Below are positions 48,127-61,200 of a stretch of 64,000 nucleotides of DNA, piece after piece. The DNA comes from Desmodus rotundus. Its lineage: Eukaryota > Chordata > Mammalia > Chiroptera > Phyllostomidae. The position numbers and the translations under genes were made by a program. The notes under the pieces were generated by a model, which saw only the letters and a program-made list of their open reading frames with translations, did no database searches and was not told the DNA's origin. Positions within the stretch are counted from its first letter, which is position 1, and every line of letters starts with the position of its first letter. The stretch covers positions 55,267,459 to 55,331,458 of the forward strand of contig NC_071392.1 in the NCBI RefSeq assembly GCF_022682495.2. The letters run 5' to 3'.

Positions 48127-48980
48127 TGTGGGGGAGCTCCATCTGGCAGAGCTCTCCTGGCCACCATGGATGAGAATAAATCTACCAATATATATGATCT
48201 GCTTAGGGAGAAAAGGCTGACCAATCTCTCAGAGGAGAATGGCCTTGAACACCTCTTTCCCTGGGCTTTTACTGGGTTTAGTTTGCATAGGAATACAGGG
48301 TGTATATGTAAAGCTCATCAATCATTGTCAGGCAGTAATGATCAAGGAATAGATAACATTCAAAGAACTATAAGGGCTTATTCTGAGTCAGGGTCAGATA
48401 GATAGATGCCAAAGGGCCATAAAACTTTGGGAAACAAACTCATTTTATGCTTGGACCCTTAACATTTAAACTGAGGGCATTCTTAGCAAAGCATGTTTCA
48501 CAGGATTTTATGCATTCTTTCTTAGGCCTGATCGCCGCCCCTTCCCCCACCAGGAACCACCAGTTCCGGCACAAGGCTGCACCCGTGTTCGGCATTGTTT
48601 CAGGCCTGAATCATGTGGGGGAAACAAGGCAGCCAAGAAATTAGGAGACTTTTTATAGATAGAATGAGGACTCAGGCTATGACAAAGCCAAGAGGTGAGG
48701 GTCTTTTGTGCCTCCTCCATAATCCCCTAAATCCTTCCCTGATAACCCCTTTGCTACTGTGCCTGTCTTAGGTTGTTCCTTCCTTGAGGAATCTTACCTG
48801 TCATTGACTATCCACCCATCCTCCAGGGATCAAGCAGGGTGAAGTAAAGAGGGCAGAGGCTGCACCCCTGCCAGGAGGATAAGTTTTGTCTCCTTAGTGG
48901 CTTATGGTCCCAAGGTCTTTTTACTCAGCCTTAGCCATGGGGGTTACAGCTTCTGAAACCAGGCAGGGCAGTTCCCAACA
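48127..48980 (-). mobile_element. Solo LTR of an endogenous retrovirus (class II-like)
   Basis: An 854-bp block bounded by TG...CA: plus-strand ends TGTGGGGGAG and TTCCCAACA; read in reverse it starts TGTTGGGAA. Flanking 6-bp repeats CATAGG (48121-48126) and CATAAG (48981-48986) differ by one base; 6 bp is the usual size for class II (ERVK-like) insertions. In the reverse orientation a TATAAAA lies at 48657-48651, as in an LTR promoter. No gag, pol or env sequence adjoins it, so it looks like a recombination-derived solo LTR. The family name is not determined. Confidence 0.65.
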
Positions 48981-48986
48981 CATAAG

Positions 48987-50015
48987 TAGTCAGGATAGGT
49001 GACTTTGTTTTTTTTTTTTATAACTGCATTACTTCTATTGTATGAAGAGATTTCAGTATGCTAGCAAATGAACCTCACTCTGTTTGGAGTCTTCCAATTT
49101 TCCCCAGCACCTAAATTCTCATATGGCAAGGGTGGTGAGGGGTCTGAGCTCATCTAATTTCCCAGTTTTGGTGGGCTGGAGTACATAAGGTATGATCAGC
49201 TTCTATCTCACTTGTATCCACCCAGATATCTTGGTCTATGAAGGTCATGGCTAAATCATTCCTCATTCTTAACTGTGAGGCATCTTAATTGTTTTGCAAG
49301 GTCTGATTACTATAATAAGGCAAGAAATACAACTAATGAGCAAAACTCAGAAACATGAAAACAAAATTACGTTTCTTTCTTGGTAGATGGTTTGTGTGCT
49401 GTGGGTATATTTTTAGTTCACAAAGTGCAAGACACATTGCATTTCTTTACTTCTCAAATCAACACGAATCAGAATAAAATCAAACACCTCTGTTACAAGT
49501 TTTGCCTTCCTCCCATTGCTACATTTCCTAGGTCTTAGCCAAAAGAAAGCCTTTCTGTTCATAGGTATACATTGGCTAGTGCTAGGACACTAGTGTCTTG
49601 GCCAGAGTTCCCAAACAGACTGAGACTGCTGTGTTCTCAGGCTCTGTCCAGACCTCAAGTATCCACTGCTCCTACAAGGTAGATGCCAGCTTTCACCCAC
49701 CTCTCCTTCTCTTCCTGTGGCCATGCCTTCTCTCTCCGTCCTATTCCTGATACCACTATTTCCTTTCCCAAATTTAGGAAGTCTACCCTGCAAAAGTCCA
49801 TCCATTATATGGGGAAAGGAGAACACTAGGAAGAACAAACCCAAACCAATATTAAACCAAATTGTATTCACCATTATATAATCAGACTAACCTAATTATC
49901 AATTTACATAATAAGATGAGAATTCAGCCTGATGACAGAACACTAGTATTCATGCAATAATATACCTTTCATGATAAAAAATGACTAATATATATCATTT
50001 TAGAGAGCACGTGCC
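48987..50015. other. Unassigned stretch
   Basis: About 1 kb. A 94-codon reverse ORF at 49590-49874 has no family signature and is probably chance. Could include old LTR sequence, not provable by eye. Confidence 0.3.
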
Positions 50016-50019
50016 TCTT

Positions 50020-50145
50020 TAGCCCCATTTTATACATAAAAGAAAAGACAATAACAGAAACAAGGTGTCTGGTCCAAGTTTACACAGCTATACAGTGACA
50101 GAGCTAAACTAAAAGCCCATGTCTAACCAGGTCTAAAATCCATGC
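50020..50145 (+). repeat. MIR SINE 3' part
   Basis: 'ccccattttatacataaaagaaaagacaataacagaaacaaggtgtctggtccaagtttacacagctatacagtgacagagc' matches the MIR core-to-tail segment. Confidence 0.65.
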
Positions 50146-50159
50146 AACCAATCAAACAC

Positions 50160-50285
50160 TATATAGTGTTGAGTGTGTACTATGTGCTAGGAACTTTGTT
50201 AAGACATTTTCTCTTAAACCTACAATATATGCTGGTGTATGCATTATTCATTCATTTCATATATGAAGCAGATGGAGAACTTAAA
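50160..50285 (+). repeat. MIR SINE core
   Basis: 'gagtgtgtactatgtgctaggaactttgttaagacattttctcttaaacctacaatatatgctgg' matches the MIR core in plus orientation. A second copy directly after the first, not its continuation. Confidence 0.6.
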
Positions 50286-51189
50286 TTGATTTCTCATTCA
50301 TTCTTCAGCTGTGACCTGGTTTGTTCCCAGAAGGTCATTAAAATTGTTCTGACAAATACTGCCTACCAATAATCCTCTGTATAGAAAATTACAGTGCATC
50401 TCTTGCCATCCTTGGCAACTACCTCCCCACCGGTCTTGTCCCCACTCACTGAGAGCTCCTTCCCAGCCTTTCCTTTAGCTCCCTTTTCCTCGGCGTTCTG
50501 ATCTTCTCTTTCTATACTCCAACTATCTTTGAGTAATTATATCCTCTCTGATTGTAACCAATAAGTGGATAATTTCTAAATCTGTCTCGGACCAAACCAT
50601 TTCTCTGAGCTTTAGATTGATATAGCCAACCACCCACTGATTATAACCCCATAAAATCATTTATGTTATAAAGATTTCCTGGTCTAGCCTCACAGTTCCA
50701 TTAAAGAAGTGGTAGGATAATAAAACAAGACATTGTAGGACCTTAGTACAATAAAAACCTTCAACAAAGGTTAGCTATTATTTTTACTAATAAATAATAA
50801 CAAACACTACTACTATCACAATGTAAGCAAACTGTACTGCCACACCCACAAATGTTCATTAATCAGATGTTGGATATTTTGGATCAATCCTATTGTTTCC
50901 TTTTTTCTTTTATATTTTCTATATCTTTGCTCTTTGTTCTGAGGGACTTCTTTACATGTTACCTTCCTGCCCCACCTTTACTTTTATTTTGACTTATATT
51001 TTTAATTTGTAAATATTTTTGTAGTGTCTCTGTTTCTTTTCTGTCTTTGCATTTAATTCTTCTAAAATGTTCTCTCTTTTCTGTGCCCTGAATAATTTGT
51101 TTTCTCCATCAGCAGTTCTTTTGTTTGTTCATTTTCTATACCTTTGGTTTTCCTCCTTCATGATGATCCTAGGTTTTCCTTTCATGTTT
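50286..51189. other. Unassigned stretch before the full-length L1
   Basis: No recognised feature; pyrimidine-rich near 50890-51180. Confidence 0.3.
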
Positions 51190-52269
51190 AAGATGAAGTA
51201 AGTTGAGGGAGAGAGAAGATGGTGACGAGATAGGTGGAAGCAGAGTTCACTTCCCCCTGGGCACTGGTGAAACACCTAGCTGATCTTCTGAGGAACAGAG
51301 CGAACAGCCAATGGTATTCCAGCATATATGAAGATCGGAGACCAAAAACTGTAGAGGACATTGAAAAGTCAGATAGTGAAAAAAAATGCTTAAGGACAAT
51401 AAGTTCTCTGGTACCAACGCAGGGACCAGGACGTCTGAAGCCTGGGGTCCAGGACGTCTGTATCCCCAGGCCCAGGCCACAGGATCTGCTGCAAGATTCT
51501 TGAGAGAGACCCAGGCTGAACTGTGTAAGATTCCAGGTGCTTGTTTGGACAGGGGTTGGGTGGGGATGCTTGAATAGGAGGAGTTTCTGGAAAAGAAAAA
51601 GAGAAAAAAGAGGCACTCAGTGGCTGTTAGAAAATTCTCCCCAGGAGCCGAGGCTTCTTGCACCCCCACTCCCAAAGCCCCTAGACGGTGAACACCAGAT
51701 AAGCAGCCCATGTGAACACCCGAAGCCCCAGTAGGTGTGCACCCCTATCGGTGGCCTGAGCACCCAAACCTGAAGCCCCAGGTGGATGAGCACCCCAATC
51801 AGCGGCCCAGCTACCCATGGGCGCCCATGCCTGAAGCACTGGGTGTGAACACCTCCCACCTAGCCCCTGGCACACAGAGCTCTGCTGGGCCTAATCGCTC
51901 AGTAGGAGGAAGGCAGAACCCCCAGGAGAGGTGAACTGCAGGGCTAGGGGAGATTGTAGTCCCCAGAAGGATTTGACTTAGTAGCGGACTGAACTACCCT
52001 GAAGGGGCACTAGGAGACCCTAGCATCTAGGACAGCAAAGAGAAAGAAAGTGGAGTGCGAGTTGCCCCTAATTGGTGCACATCAAAGACAGCACAACTGG
52101 TGGATGAAAGGCCTAGGCAGGGAGCAGAAGGACAATGAGGAACTGGGATGGAGGCTGGACAACAGCGAAGAGTACGGCTCAGGAAGGGTGAAAAGCAAAA
52201 CCAATCCCTCCCTACCTGTTCCAGACAGGAACACCAGTAGAACTGGCCTGACTATTTTAAAGCCAGCAG

Positions 52270-52597
52270 AAGACTTTTTTTTTTTTTTTTTCAATTCCTT
52301 CTTCCTTCCTTACTTCCTTTACTTTTTTATTCCTTATTTCTGCCTTCTTTTATATTTTAATTTTATTTTTTTTAAATTCCTTCTTCCTTTCTTTCCATCT
52401 TTCTATTTTTTTCCCTTCATCCTTCCTTTCCTTTTTTATTCTTTTTTCCTTCCTTTTCTTTTTTGTTTAATTTTTTAAAATCCTTCCTCCTTTCTTTCCT
52501 CCTACCTTGTATTACTCCTTCTTCCTTCTTTCCTTTCTTTTGCGATTCCTTTATCCTTCGTTCCCTTTTTCTTTTTTTTCTCTTCTTTTCCCACAGG
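52270..52597 (+). repeat. Pyrimidine tract in the L1 5' UTR
   Basis: About 330 bp of nearly pure T and C (T17 then TTCC/TTTC units). It sits inside the L1 5' UTR just after 'agccagcagaagac'. Probably an expanded low-complexity part of this L1 lineage rather than a later insertion. Confidence 0.8.
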
Positions 52598-53224
52598 TAA
52601 GACAATAAAACCTGGAGATGTGAAAAGACCAGAGTTAGACCCAAACAGGGGTCATGCTAATAACTGAGACAGTGAGACAAATTTCACTTTGCTACTCCAC
52701 AGAACTTGCAAGGTGGGAGTGGTGAACACCAGCACACCTGCTGGAAGAGGAAACCCACCAACAAATAACAAAGGAAGAAGGTGAAGAAGGGAGTGGAAGC
52801 CACACTAACCTCAATCCATGACTGATCTGGAAATACAACTAAATAGTGGAGAAATTACTCAGAACAAACAACTGAACAAGAGCGCGAGAGAAGCCTCAAA
52901 ACCTTCTACACACAGAAGAATCAGCTTCAACACAAACTGTCCACATCTGCACAACAGAATACAAGATGTGGTAGATGGAGTGACCCTCAATTAAACAGAT
53001 CGAGGGAAGGACCCATTAAAGAAAGACCCAACAGCAATCAAAACTCAGAGACATACAGAGAGGCAACATAAATGACAGGCCAAGCCCAGCAAGCTTGGGA
53101 GATTAAGGAGACAGCACCACTGAATCCCACTGGCATTCTACCATAGAAGTTCATACCACAAACCCAGGGAGTCAGAACACATCAATTTAAGAAGCAGAGG
53201 TTAGCAAGAAGAGTTTCACAAACA

Positions 53225-54110
53225 ATGGGAACACAAAGAAACAATCCCCAAATGAAAGGAAAGGAGGAAGCCTCAGAAAGAATGCTAACTGAAAAAGAGG
53301 CAAGTCAACTATTAGAGTTCAAAGCAATGGTTATCAGGAAGCTCACTGAGCTCACAGAGAACTACCAGAAACTACATGGAAACTACAATGAACTCACTGC
53401 AAACTATATCAACATGAAAAAGGAAATAGGAACTATCAACAAGGGCCAAGAGGAAATGAAGAATACAATTTCTGAACTGAAGAACACAGTAGGCTTGGAA
53501 TAAAAAGCAAGCTCCATGAAGCAAAGGAATGGATCAACAAGGTGGAGGATAAAGTAGAAAAAAACACCCAGAAAGAGCAAGAAAAGGAAAAGAGGCTCAG
53601 AAAGAATGAAGAGGCATTAAGGGAAATGCAGGACAACATCAAACGTAATAATATCCGTGTAATAGGGACACCTAATAGGAGAAGAAGAGCAAGGGATAGA
53701 AAACCTGTTTGAAAACTAATGAGGGAAAATTTCCCTAATATTATGAGAGAAGAAGTCACACAAATCCAGAAAACACAGAGAGTCCCAAGCAAGAGGAACC
53801 CAAAGAGGCCCACTTCAAGACACATCATAATTAAAATGGCAAAATTCAAAGACGAAGAGAGAATCTTAAAGGCAGAAAGGAAGAAACAAAAAGTAACATA
53901 CATATTGGAGCCCTAATAAGGTTAGAAGCTGACTTCTCAATGGAAATGCTCCAAGCCAGGAGAGAATGGTAAAAAATATTCCCAGTAATGACAACCAGAG
54001 GCCTGCAACCAAGGCTACTTTACCTAGCAAGGCTCTCAATCAAGACAGAAGGCCAAATAAGACAAAAGAAGCCCACACAAAAGAAGTCTAAAAGAATGCA
54101 CCTCCACTAA
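53225..54110 (+). pseudogene. Decayed L1 ORF1
   Basis: Starts MGTQRNNPQMKGKEEASE, continues into a coiled-coil-like region (KLTELTENYQKLHGNYNEL) and stops at TAA 53501-53503. The RRM (RNNIRVIGTP-like, about 53645-53680) and C-terminal domain (about 53719-54060) survive in other frames with further stops, e.g. just after YILEP (53914-53916). At least two frameshifts. No functional ORF1 protein. Confidence 0.88.
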
Positions 54111-54193
54111 ACCAGCTTCGCAAGAGATGATAAGGGGACTGCTTTAAGGAGAGGAGGGAAAAGAGAAAGAGAGAGGAACACAGGTATGAAGAA

Positions 54194-57100
54194 ATGGCAA
54201 TGGATAACTACCTATCAATAATAATCTTAAACATTAATGGATTTAATGCTCCAATCAAAAGACATAGAATAGCTGAATGGTTAAGAAAGCATGACCCACA
54301 CATATTCTGCCTACAAGAGAACCAACAGCACAAAAGACCAACACGGACTGAAAGTGAAGGGCTAGAAAAAAATTTTCCAAGGAGACAGGAAAAAAAAGCC
54401 AGGGTAGCTGTAATCATATCACACAAAATAGACTTCACAAAAAGGGCCATAAAGAGAGACCCAGAAGGTCACTTCATAATACTCAAAGGAAGAATCCACC
54501 AAGAAGACATAAACATTGTAAATATGTATGTACCCAATATAGGAGCACCCAAATACATAAAGAACATCTTGGAGGACTTCAAGCAAGATATTGACAGCAA
54601 CACAATTATAGTTGCGGACTTTAACACCCCACTGTCAAAAATGGACAGATCTTCCAAACTAAATATCAACAAACCTATTGTGGCATTTAACAATGCCCTA
54701 GATGAAATGGACTTAACTGATATATAGTCTTTCATCCCAAAGAAGCAAAATACAAATTATTTTCAAATGTACATGGAAATTTTCCAAAGATAGGGCACAT
54801 GATAGGACACAAAGCCTCAACAAATTCAAGAAAATTGAAATCATATCAAGCATTTTCTCTCACCACAAGGGATTGAAACTAGAAACCAACCCCAAAGGAA
54901 AAAATCCAAAACACTCAAAATCATGGAGACTGAATAGCATGCTATATTAAACAATGAATGGGTCAAGAATGAGATGAGGGAATAAATCAAAAACTTTCTG
55001 GAAACAAATGAAAATGAACTCACAACAACCCAAAACTTATGGAACACAGTGAAGGCAGTCCTGAGAAGGAAGTTCATAGCAATACAGGCCTACCTTAAAA
55101 AGATAGAAACATTGCAAACAAACAACCTAATCCTACACCTACAAGAACTGGAGGAACGACAACAAAGACAGCCCAGAGCAAGTAGAAGGAAGGAAATAAC
55201 CAAGATCAGAGCAGAATTAAACTACATGGAGACTAAAAGCGCAATTCTAAGGATCAATGAATTGAGGAGCTGGTTCTTTGAAAAGATAAACAAAATCAAC
55301 AAGCCTTTAAACAGGCTCATCAAGAAAAAAAGAGAGACAATACAAATAAACACAATTAGAAATGAAGGAGGAGAGATTACAACTAATACCACAGAAATAC
55401 AAAGGATTGTAAGAAATTACTATGAAGAACTGCCAAGTTCTTCTATGCGAAAAAATTTGAAAACCTAGGTGAAATGGAAAAATTCCTAGAAAAATATAAT
55501 CTTCCAAAACTGAATGAAGAAGAAGCAGGAAGCCTGGACAGACCAATAACAGCAGATGAAATTAAAGCAGTCATCAAAAAACACCCGACACACAAAAGCC
55601 CTGGACCAGATGGTTTCACAGGAGAATTATACAAAGAATTTAAGTAAGAGCTAATCCCTTCTTATCCTTCATAGACTCTTACAAAAAATCCAAAATGATG
55701 GAAGACTCCCAAACTCTTTTTATGAAGCCAGCGTAATCCTAATCCCAAAACCAGATAAATACAAAACAAAGAAAGAAAACTTAAGGCCAATATCTCTGGT
55801 GAACATAGAAACTAAAATTCTCAAAAAATATTGGCAAACCTCATCCAGCAATATATTAAAAAGATCATACACCATGATGAAGTGTGATTCATCCCAGGGA
55901 TGCAAAGATGGTACAATATTTGCAAATCAATAAACATAATACACCACATATACAAAAATCACATGATCATATCAATAGATTCAGAAAAAGCATTTGATAA
56001 GGTACAGCACCCATTCATGATAAAAACACTCAGCAAAGTGGGAATAGAGGGAGCATTCCTCAACATAATAAAGGCCATACATGATAGACCTACAGCCAAC
56101 ATCATACTCAATGGCAAAAAATAAAATCTTTCCCACTAAGATCAGGAACAAGACAAGGTTGTCCACTTTCACAACTTCTATTCAACATAGCATTGGAAGT
56201 TTTAGCCACAGTAATCAGACAACAAAAAGAAATAAAAGGCATCCAAACTGGAAAGGAGAAAACAAAACTGTCATTGTTTGCAGATAATATGATAGTGTAC
56301 AAAGAAAATCCTATAGACTCTGCCAAAAAACTGCTCGACCTAATAAATGAATTTGGCATAACAGTGGGGTACAAAGTCAATATCCAGAAATCAAAGGCAG
56401 TTTTGTACACCAACAATGAAACATCAGAAACAGAAATTGGGAAAAAAGTCCCATTTCATATAGCAAAAAGAAAAATAAAATACATAGGAATAAACCTAAC
56501 CAAGGAGATAAAAGATCTGTACTCCGAAAACTACACAACACCGAAGAAAGAAATTGAGGGAGACACAAACAAATGGAAATATATACCATGTTCATGGATC
56601 AGAAGAATACCATCACCAAAATGTCCATAGCACCCAAAACAATTTACAGATTCAATGCAATCCCTATTAAAGTACAAATGGCATATTTTACAGATATAGA
56701 ACAAACACTTCAAATATTCATATGGAACCATAAATGACCCCAGATAGCTGCAGCAACAGGGAGAAAGAAGAGCAAAGTAGGAGGGATCACAATATCTGAT
56801 AACAAACTATATTACAAGGCCACTGTAATGAAAAATGCCTGGTACTGGCATAAGAACAGACACATGGGCCAATGGAACAGAATAGAGCTCCCAGAAATAA
56901 ACCCAAGTATCTATGGTCAATTAATATTTGTCAAAGGGAGCAGCAGGAAAAAAGGGATAAAAAATCACTCTTCAACAAATTGTGTTGGGAGAGCTGGACA
57001 GCTACATGCAAAAAAAATGAAAGTCGATCACCAATTTATGCCATACACAAAAATAAATTCACGGTGGATAAAAGACTTAAATATCAGTCATGACACCATT

Positions 57101-58006
57101 GAAGTCATAGAGGAGAACATAGGCAGGAAAATCTCAAACATTCCACGCCGCAGTATTTTCACTATTATGTCCCCTAGAGCAAGGGACAAAAGGAAAGAAT
57201 AAACAAATGGGACCTCATCAAAATAAAAACCTTCTGCATAGCTAAAAAATACAGTATTAAAATAAAAAGAGAACCAACTATACGGGAAAACATATTTGCC
57301 AATGATACCTCAGACAAAGGTTTAATCTCCAAAATATGTAAAGAACACACATGACTCCATTCTAGGAAGACAAACAACCCAATTAAAAAATGGACAAAGG
57401 ACTTGCGCAGACAATTCTACAAGGAGGACATACAGAGGATCCAGAGACATATGAAAAGATGCTCAGTATTTCTAGCTATCAGAGAGATGCAAATTAAAAC
57501 CACAATGAGATACCACCTCACAGTAGTCAGAATGGCCATCATAACCAAAGCAACAAACAAGTGTTGGGGAGGTAGTGGAGAAAAGGAAACCCTAGTGCAC
57601 TGTTGGTGGGATTGCAGACTGGTGCAACCACTGTGGAAAACAGTATGGAATTTCCTCAGAAAACTAAAAATGGAACTTCCTTTTGACCCGGTAATTCCAC
57701 TGTTAGGATTATATCCTAAGAACCCTGAAACACCAATCCAAAAGAACCTATGCACTCCAATGTTCATAGCAGCACAATTTACAATAGCCAAGTGCTGGAA
57801 GCAACCTAGGTGCCCATCAGTAAATGAATGAATCAAAAAACTATCGTACATTTACACAGTGGAAATCTATGCACCAGAAAGAAAGAAGGAGTGCTGTCCT
57901 ACCCTTTGTGACAGCATGGATGGAACTGGAAAGCATTATGCTAAGTGAAATAAGCCAGGTGGTGAAAGACAAATACCATATGATCTCACCTTTAACAGGA
58001 TCCTAA
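54194..58006 (+). pseudogene. Decayed L1 ORF2 (endonuclease / reverse transcriptase)
   Basis: Endonuclease domain at 54194-54727 (ILNINGFNAPIKRHRIAEWL, LQENQ with the catalytic Glu, ADFNTPLS), ended by TAG 54725-54727. The reverse transcriptase follows in pieces; its catalytic box is FADN at 56277-56288 instead of FADD, i.e. the second aspartate is lost. The C-terminal domain is readable to ISPLTGS at 58006 (57403-57831 and 57824-58006). Multiple stops and frameshifts. Confidence 0.92.
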
Positions 58007-58294
58007 CCAACATAACAAACAAACAAGCAAGATATAACCAAATACACTGAAATTGAGAAAAGGTCGACAGTGATCAGAGGGGAGATGGGAGGGAATTTCA
58101 GGGGAAAAGGGTGAAGGGTTTGTAGGAACAATTATAAAGGACACATGGACAATATTATGGGGGATGGATGGGCTGGTGGAAATGGGAGGGAGGTTGTGAG
58201 GGCTAGGTGTTAGGCTGGGGTGAGGGGAAAAGGCAGAGAACTGTACTTGAATAACAATAAAATTAGAGGAGAAAAAAAAAAGATGAAGTAAGTT

Positions 58295-61200
58295 TATTAC
58301 CACAGCCAGCATGTTAATCACCAGAGCCAGAATGGGTACTCTTTGCTGTAGGCCAAGTAAGGCTGTTTTCCCAAAAAGCCTCTCCTTTAACTGTAGGAGA
58401 CATGAGCATGTGTTTTTGTTCAGTTTTATTCTCAGTATCTTAAGCCCTAGTGCCTAGAATAGTGCTTGGCACATACTAAGGATATAAAGGATAAGATCCC
58501 ATTGTTGTCGGAAGGCTTTCTGTACTGTAGACTGTTAGTGGAATCTAAAGAAAGCTTCTATTGAAGCATAAGCACTAACATAATCCTGGTAAAGAGAAGA
58601 GGAATTTGTTCTAAACATGGTCAATCCTCAGGCCAATTTTCCTTTTTCTCTTATTTTTATTATAGAAACTACCTAGAATTAAATTAAAGAAGAAAGAGGC
58701 AAAGCTGATCTGATAACTAGTGCTCTCTGTATCAAGAATTCAAAAATACAAATCCTGATTCCATTTGTATTAGTGAGATTTAGATTTATATTACTTAACC
58801 TACTGAAATCCTAGTTTTTCTAAATATAGAGGCTATAAATTTCATCAATGCTTGTTTCCCAGGTTTTTGTGAGAACTTGAGTAAATATCTTATAAAATTA
58901 TTTCAGTTACCTTAGAAATAGTATGTTTTATAAATACTCATCATGAGCCTTCATTCATAATTTTACCATAATTGTGTCATAAGTCATAATTGTACCATAG
59001 CATATGTCAACAAATAATTCTTCAAAAATATGTGTAATGATATATTTTATTAACTTGCACATATCAGAGTTTGATTGAATTAAATTTTTAGGCACTTATC
59101 TCAATCTTAACACAATTAATGATTTTCCATGGCCTTCTGATGGCTTCTGGAGAAGTCTAAAGGCAGCTTGATTTTGTTGTTGCTATCAGAGTTAGGTTGT
59201 TACTATATTTTCATTTTCTTCATGTATGCTTATAAGATCTGGTTTATTTTGTTTTTCTTTAGCTTTATAATTTAAAAAAACATCATGATGGAATTTTCTG
59301 TGATTTTTTTTTATTGACACTTCCTGAAACCTGTTTAACCTTTTTCAATAGGCATACTCTGCTGTTTCTTTCAGCTCAAGAAAGTTTTCTTATAATTAGT
59401 TTGGTTTCACCTCCAGGGACATCTATAATTGATATCATCGGCTTTCCATTTTATGAACCCCATACTTTTCTTTTCTCATAGTTCATCCTTAGTATGTTTC
59501 TTCTTGCTGGAAAATCTACTGAAGTGAGTCACTCTCATCAGTGTTCAATTTTATTTCATATAAATCTTGTTCTTTATAGACTGTAGTACAGATTTTAATT
59601 CTGCTATTATAATTGTAGTTTCTTTACAATCCTCTTTCAATCTCACTTAGCTCTTTTATCATTCTTTATTTCTTTCTAAAGTAGTTTATTGCTTTTTATC
59701 ACATCACCCTTTCTTTTCAGGTCACTTTTTCTTATACTGCTTTGGGTGGTTACCAGATTACTAAAATATTCTTCTATTTGGTAAAGAATTATAGAAGAAT
59801 ATTTTCCCACCAAATGTTAAATACAATGAGCACTTTTCTTTTTCAACTGCATAGTTCTTATGCTGGTCTTTTCTTTCCTTTTCCTTTTCAGTTGCAAAGA
59901 GAGCTCCTGGATTCTTGGGCTCTGTTCTCCAACTTCTGTGAACTGGTGAAATACCCTGAAAGGAAGTAATTCCCACAAGTGTCCTTAATATGACTGGTTT
60001 GGAATATTCTACACTAGTGGTGTATATGAAAACCTACAATTCCCAAGGCACTTTTATAGAGGTATTTCCATTTCTAAACCTGAGAGTTTTATCAAGGGAT
60101 GATATTTCTAGAATTAAATGTGCCAATATCTGTCCCCTTGTTTTCTGGAAGTGACAATCTCACAGTTAATGCAAAAAAGTAAAAAGGGGTAACAAAGGAG
60201 GGAAAAAAAAAGGACAATATTTTAGGTCCTTTGGAAAGCACTATGTATAGAGTAAAGCAAGGTATGCACAGTTGACCAGCCAGGAGTCCAAAGTTGGAGA
60301 AGGATAAAATGTTCTCTTTTCTTCTTTCTTTTCACTTTACTTCATGGGTCAATGCATAGATTGGCCAATCAGGCCCCAATAAAGTCAGAGTTAATGAAAA
60401 TATCCCCTAAAGTCTTGATTGATTGTCTGCTGATATTGAAGGTAACTCAGGAGGGAATCAGGAGCATTATTTTTCTGTGAAACAATGAACCAATTTAACT
60501 GTGTTCCTCTTTTCCATCAGTAAAGTGGTTTTAAGGAAAGGCAGATCTCTATGAACGACTTTTACGAAATATTTGGACCAATCAATTTTCCCCCTTCTAA
60601 TATACAGTAAAATTCTGGACAATAACAAAGGCTTCTCTATACATTTCTCACTTTTCTGTCCATTACAGGTATACTTTTCCAGCCTGTCCTTCTGTATTCA
60701 TACAATTTTCTGTAAATTAACTTGTTTCTATTTGAAATGAGCCAGTGCACATCATGACTTAGGTGCTATTATTCCCAAACACAATTTTTTCTACCAAATA
60801 CCCAAGAGAAAAGATTTGTCTGATTAGTAATGTTTTAAAACATGGTAGCAAGTAAAATAACACATAGAATTCTAAGTGTACTAATTATTAGAGTTACCAT
60901 TAATGATCATAATGACATTAATGTTTCCATGTTCATAACTAGCCTGAGAAACAGTTTCCCGAGCAGGCAACCTCTTGGAGTTTGTAAACTTGCCATGGAG
61001 CCACAGATTCAGCTAGTCAGCAGGATCTTCATGAGTCATGAGTTCCAATATAACCCAGAGCTGCCAAAATGCAGCTCTTCCCCCCACTTTCCACAGGAAC
61101 TGGGGATGCCTTTACATTTGGATACCTACCTCCTACCCTGTCTACACTCAATAAATGCTGCTTAATAATGACAATGGGAATATGTGTTCTACCTCAATTT

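Larger units (their letters stand above)
51205..58280 (+). mobile_element. Full-length but defective L1 retrotransposon
   Basis: A 7076-bp L1 with 14-bp perfect duplications AGATGAAGTAAGTT (51191-51204 and 58281-58294). Order: about 2.0 kb 5' UTR starting GAGGGAGAGAGAAGATGGTGACGAG, ORF1 (53225-about 54110), ORF2 (54194-58006), 3' UTR ending 'ctgtacttgaataacaataaaatta' and an A tail. Intact duplications and both UTRs show a full-length insertion. Both ORFs carry stops and frameshifts, so it cannot move itself now. Confidence 0.93.

Noticed and set aside
48166..48405. 79-codon ORF starting MDENKSTNIYDLL
   Set aside because: Lies wholly inside the probable solo LTR, antisense to the LTR orientation; no matching family recognised.
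49590..49874. 94-codon reverse ORF with a hydrophobic N-terminus
   Set aside because: No homology recognised, no splice or promoter context; consistent with chance in 1 kb of unassigned DNA.
51188..51875. Several overlapping ORFs of 60-154 codons on both strands
   Set aside because: They fall in the GC-richer 5' UTR of the full-length L1 and have no L1 or other protein signature.
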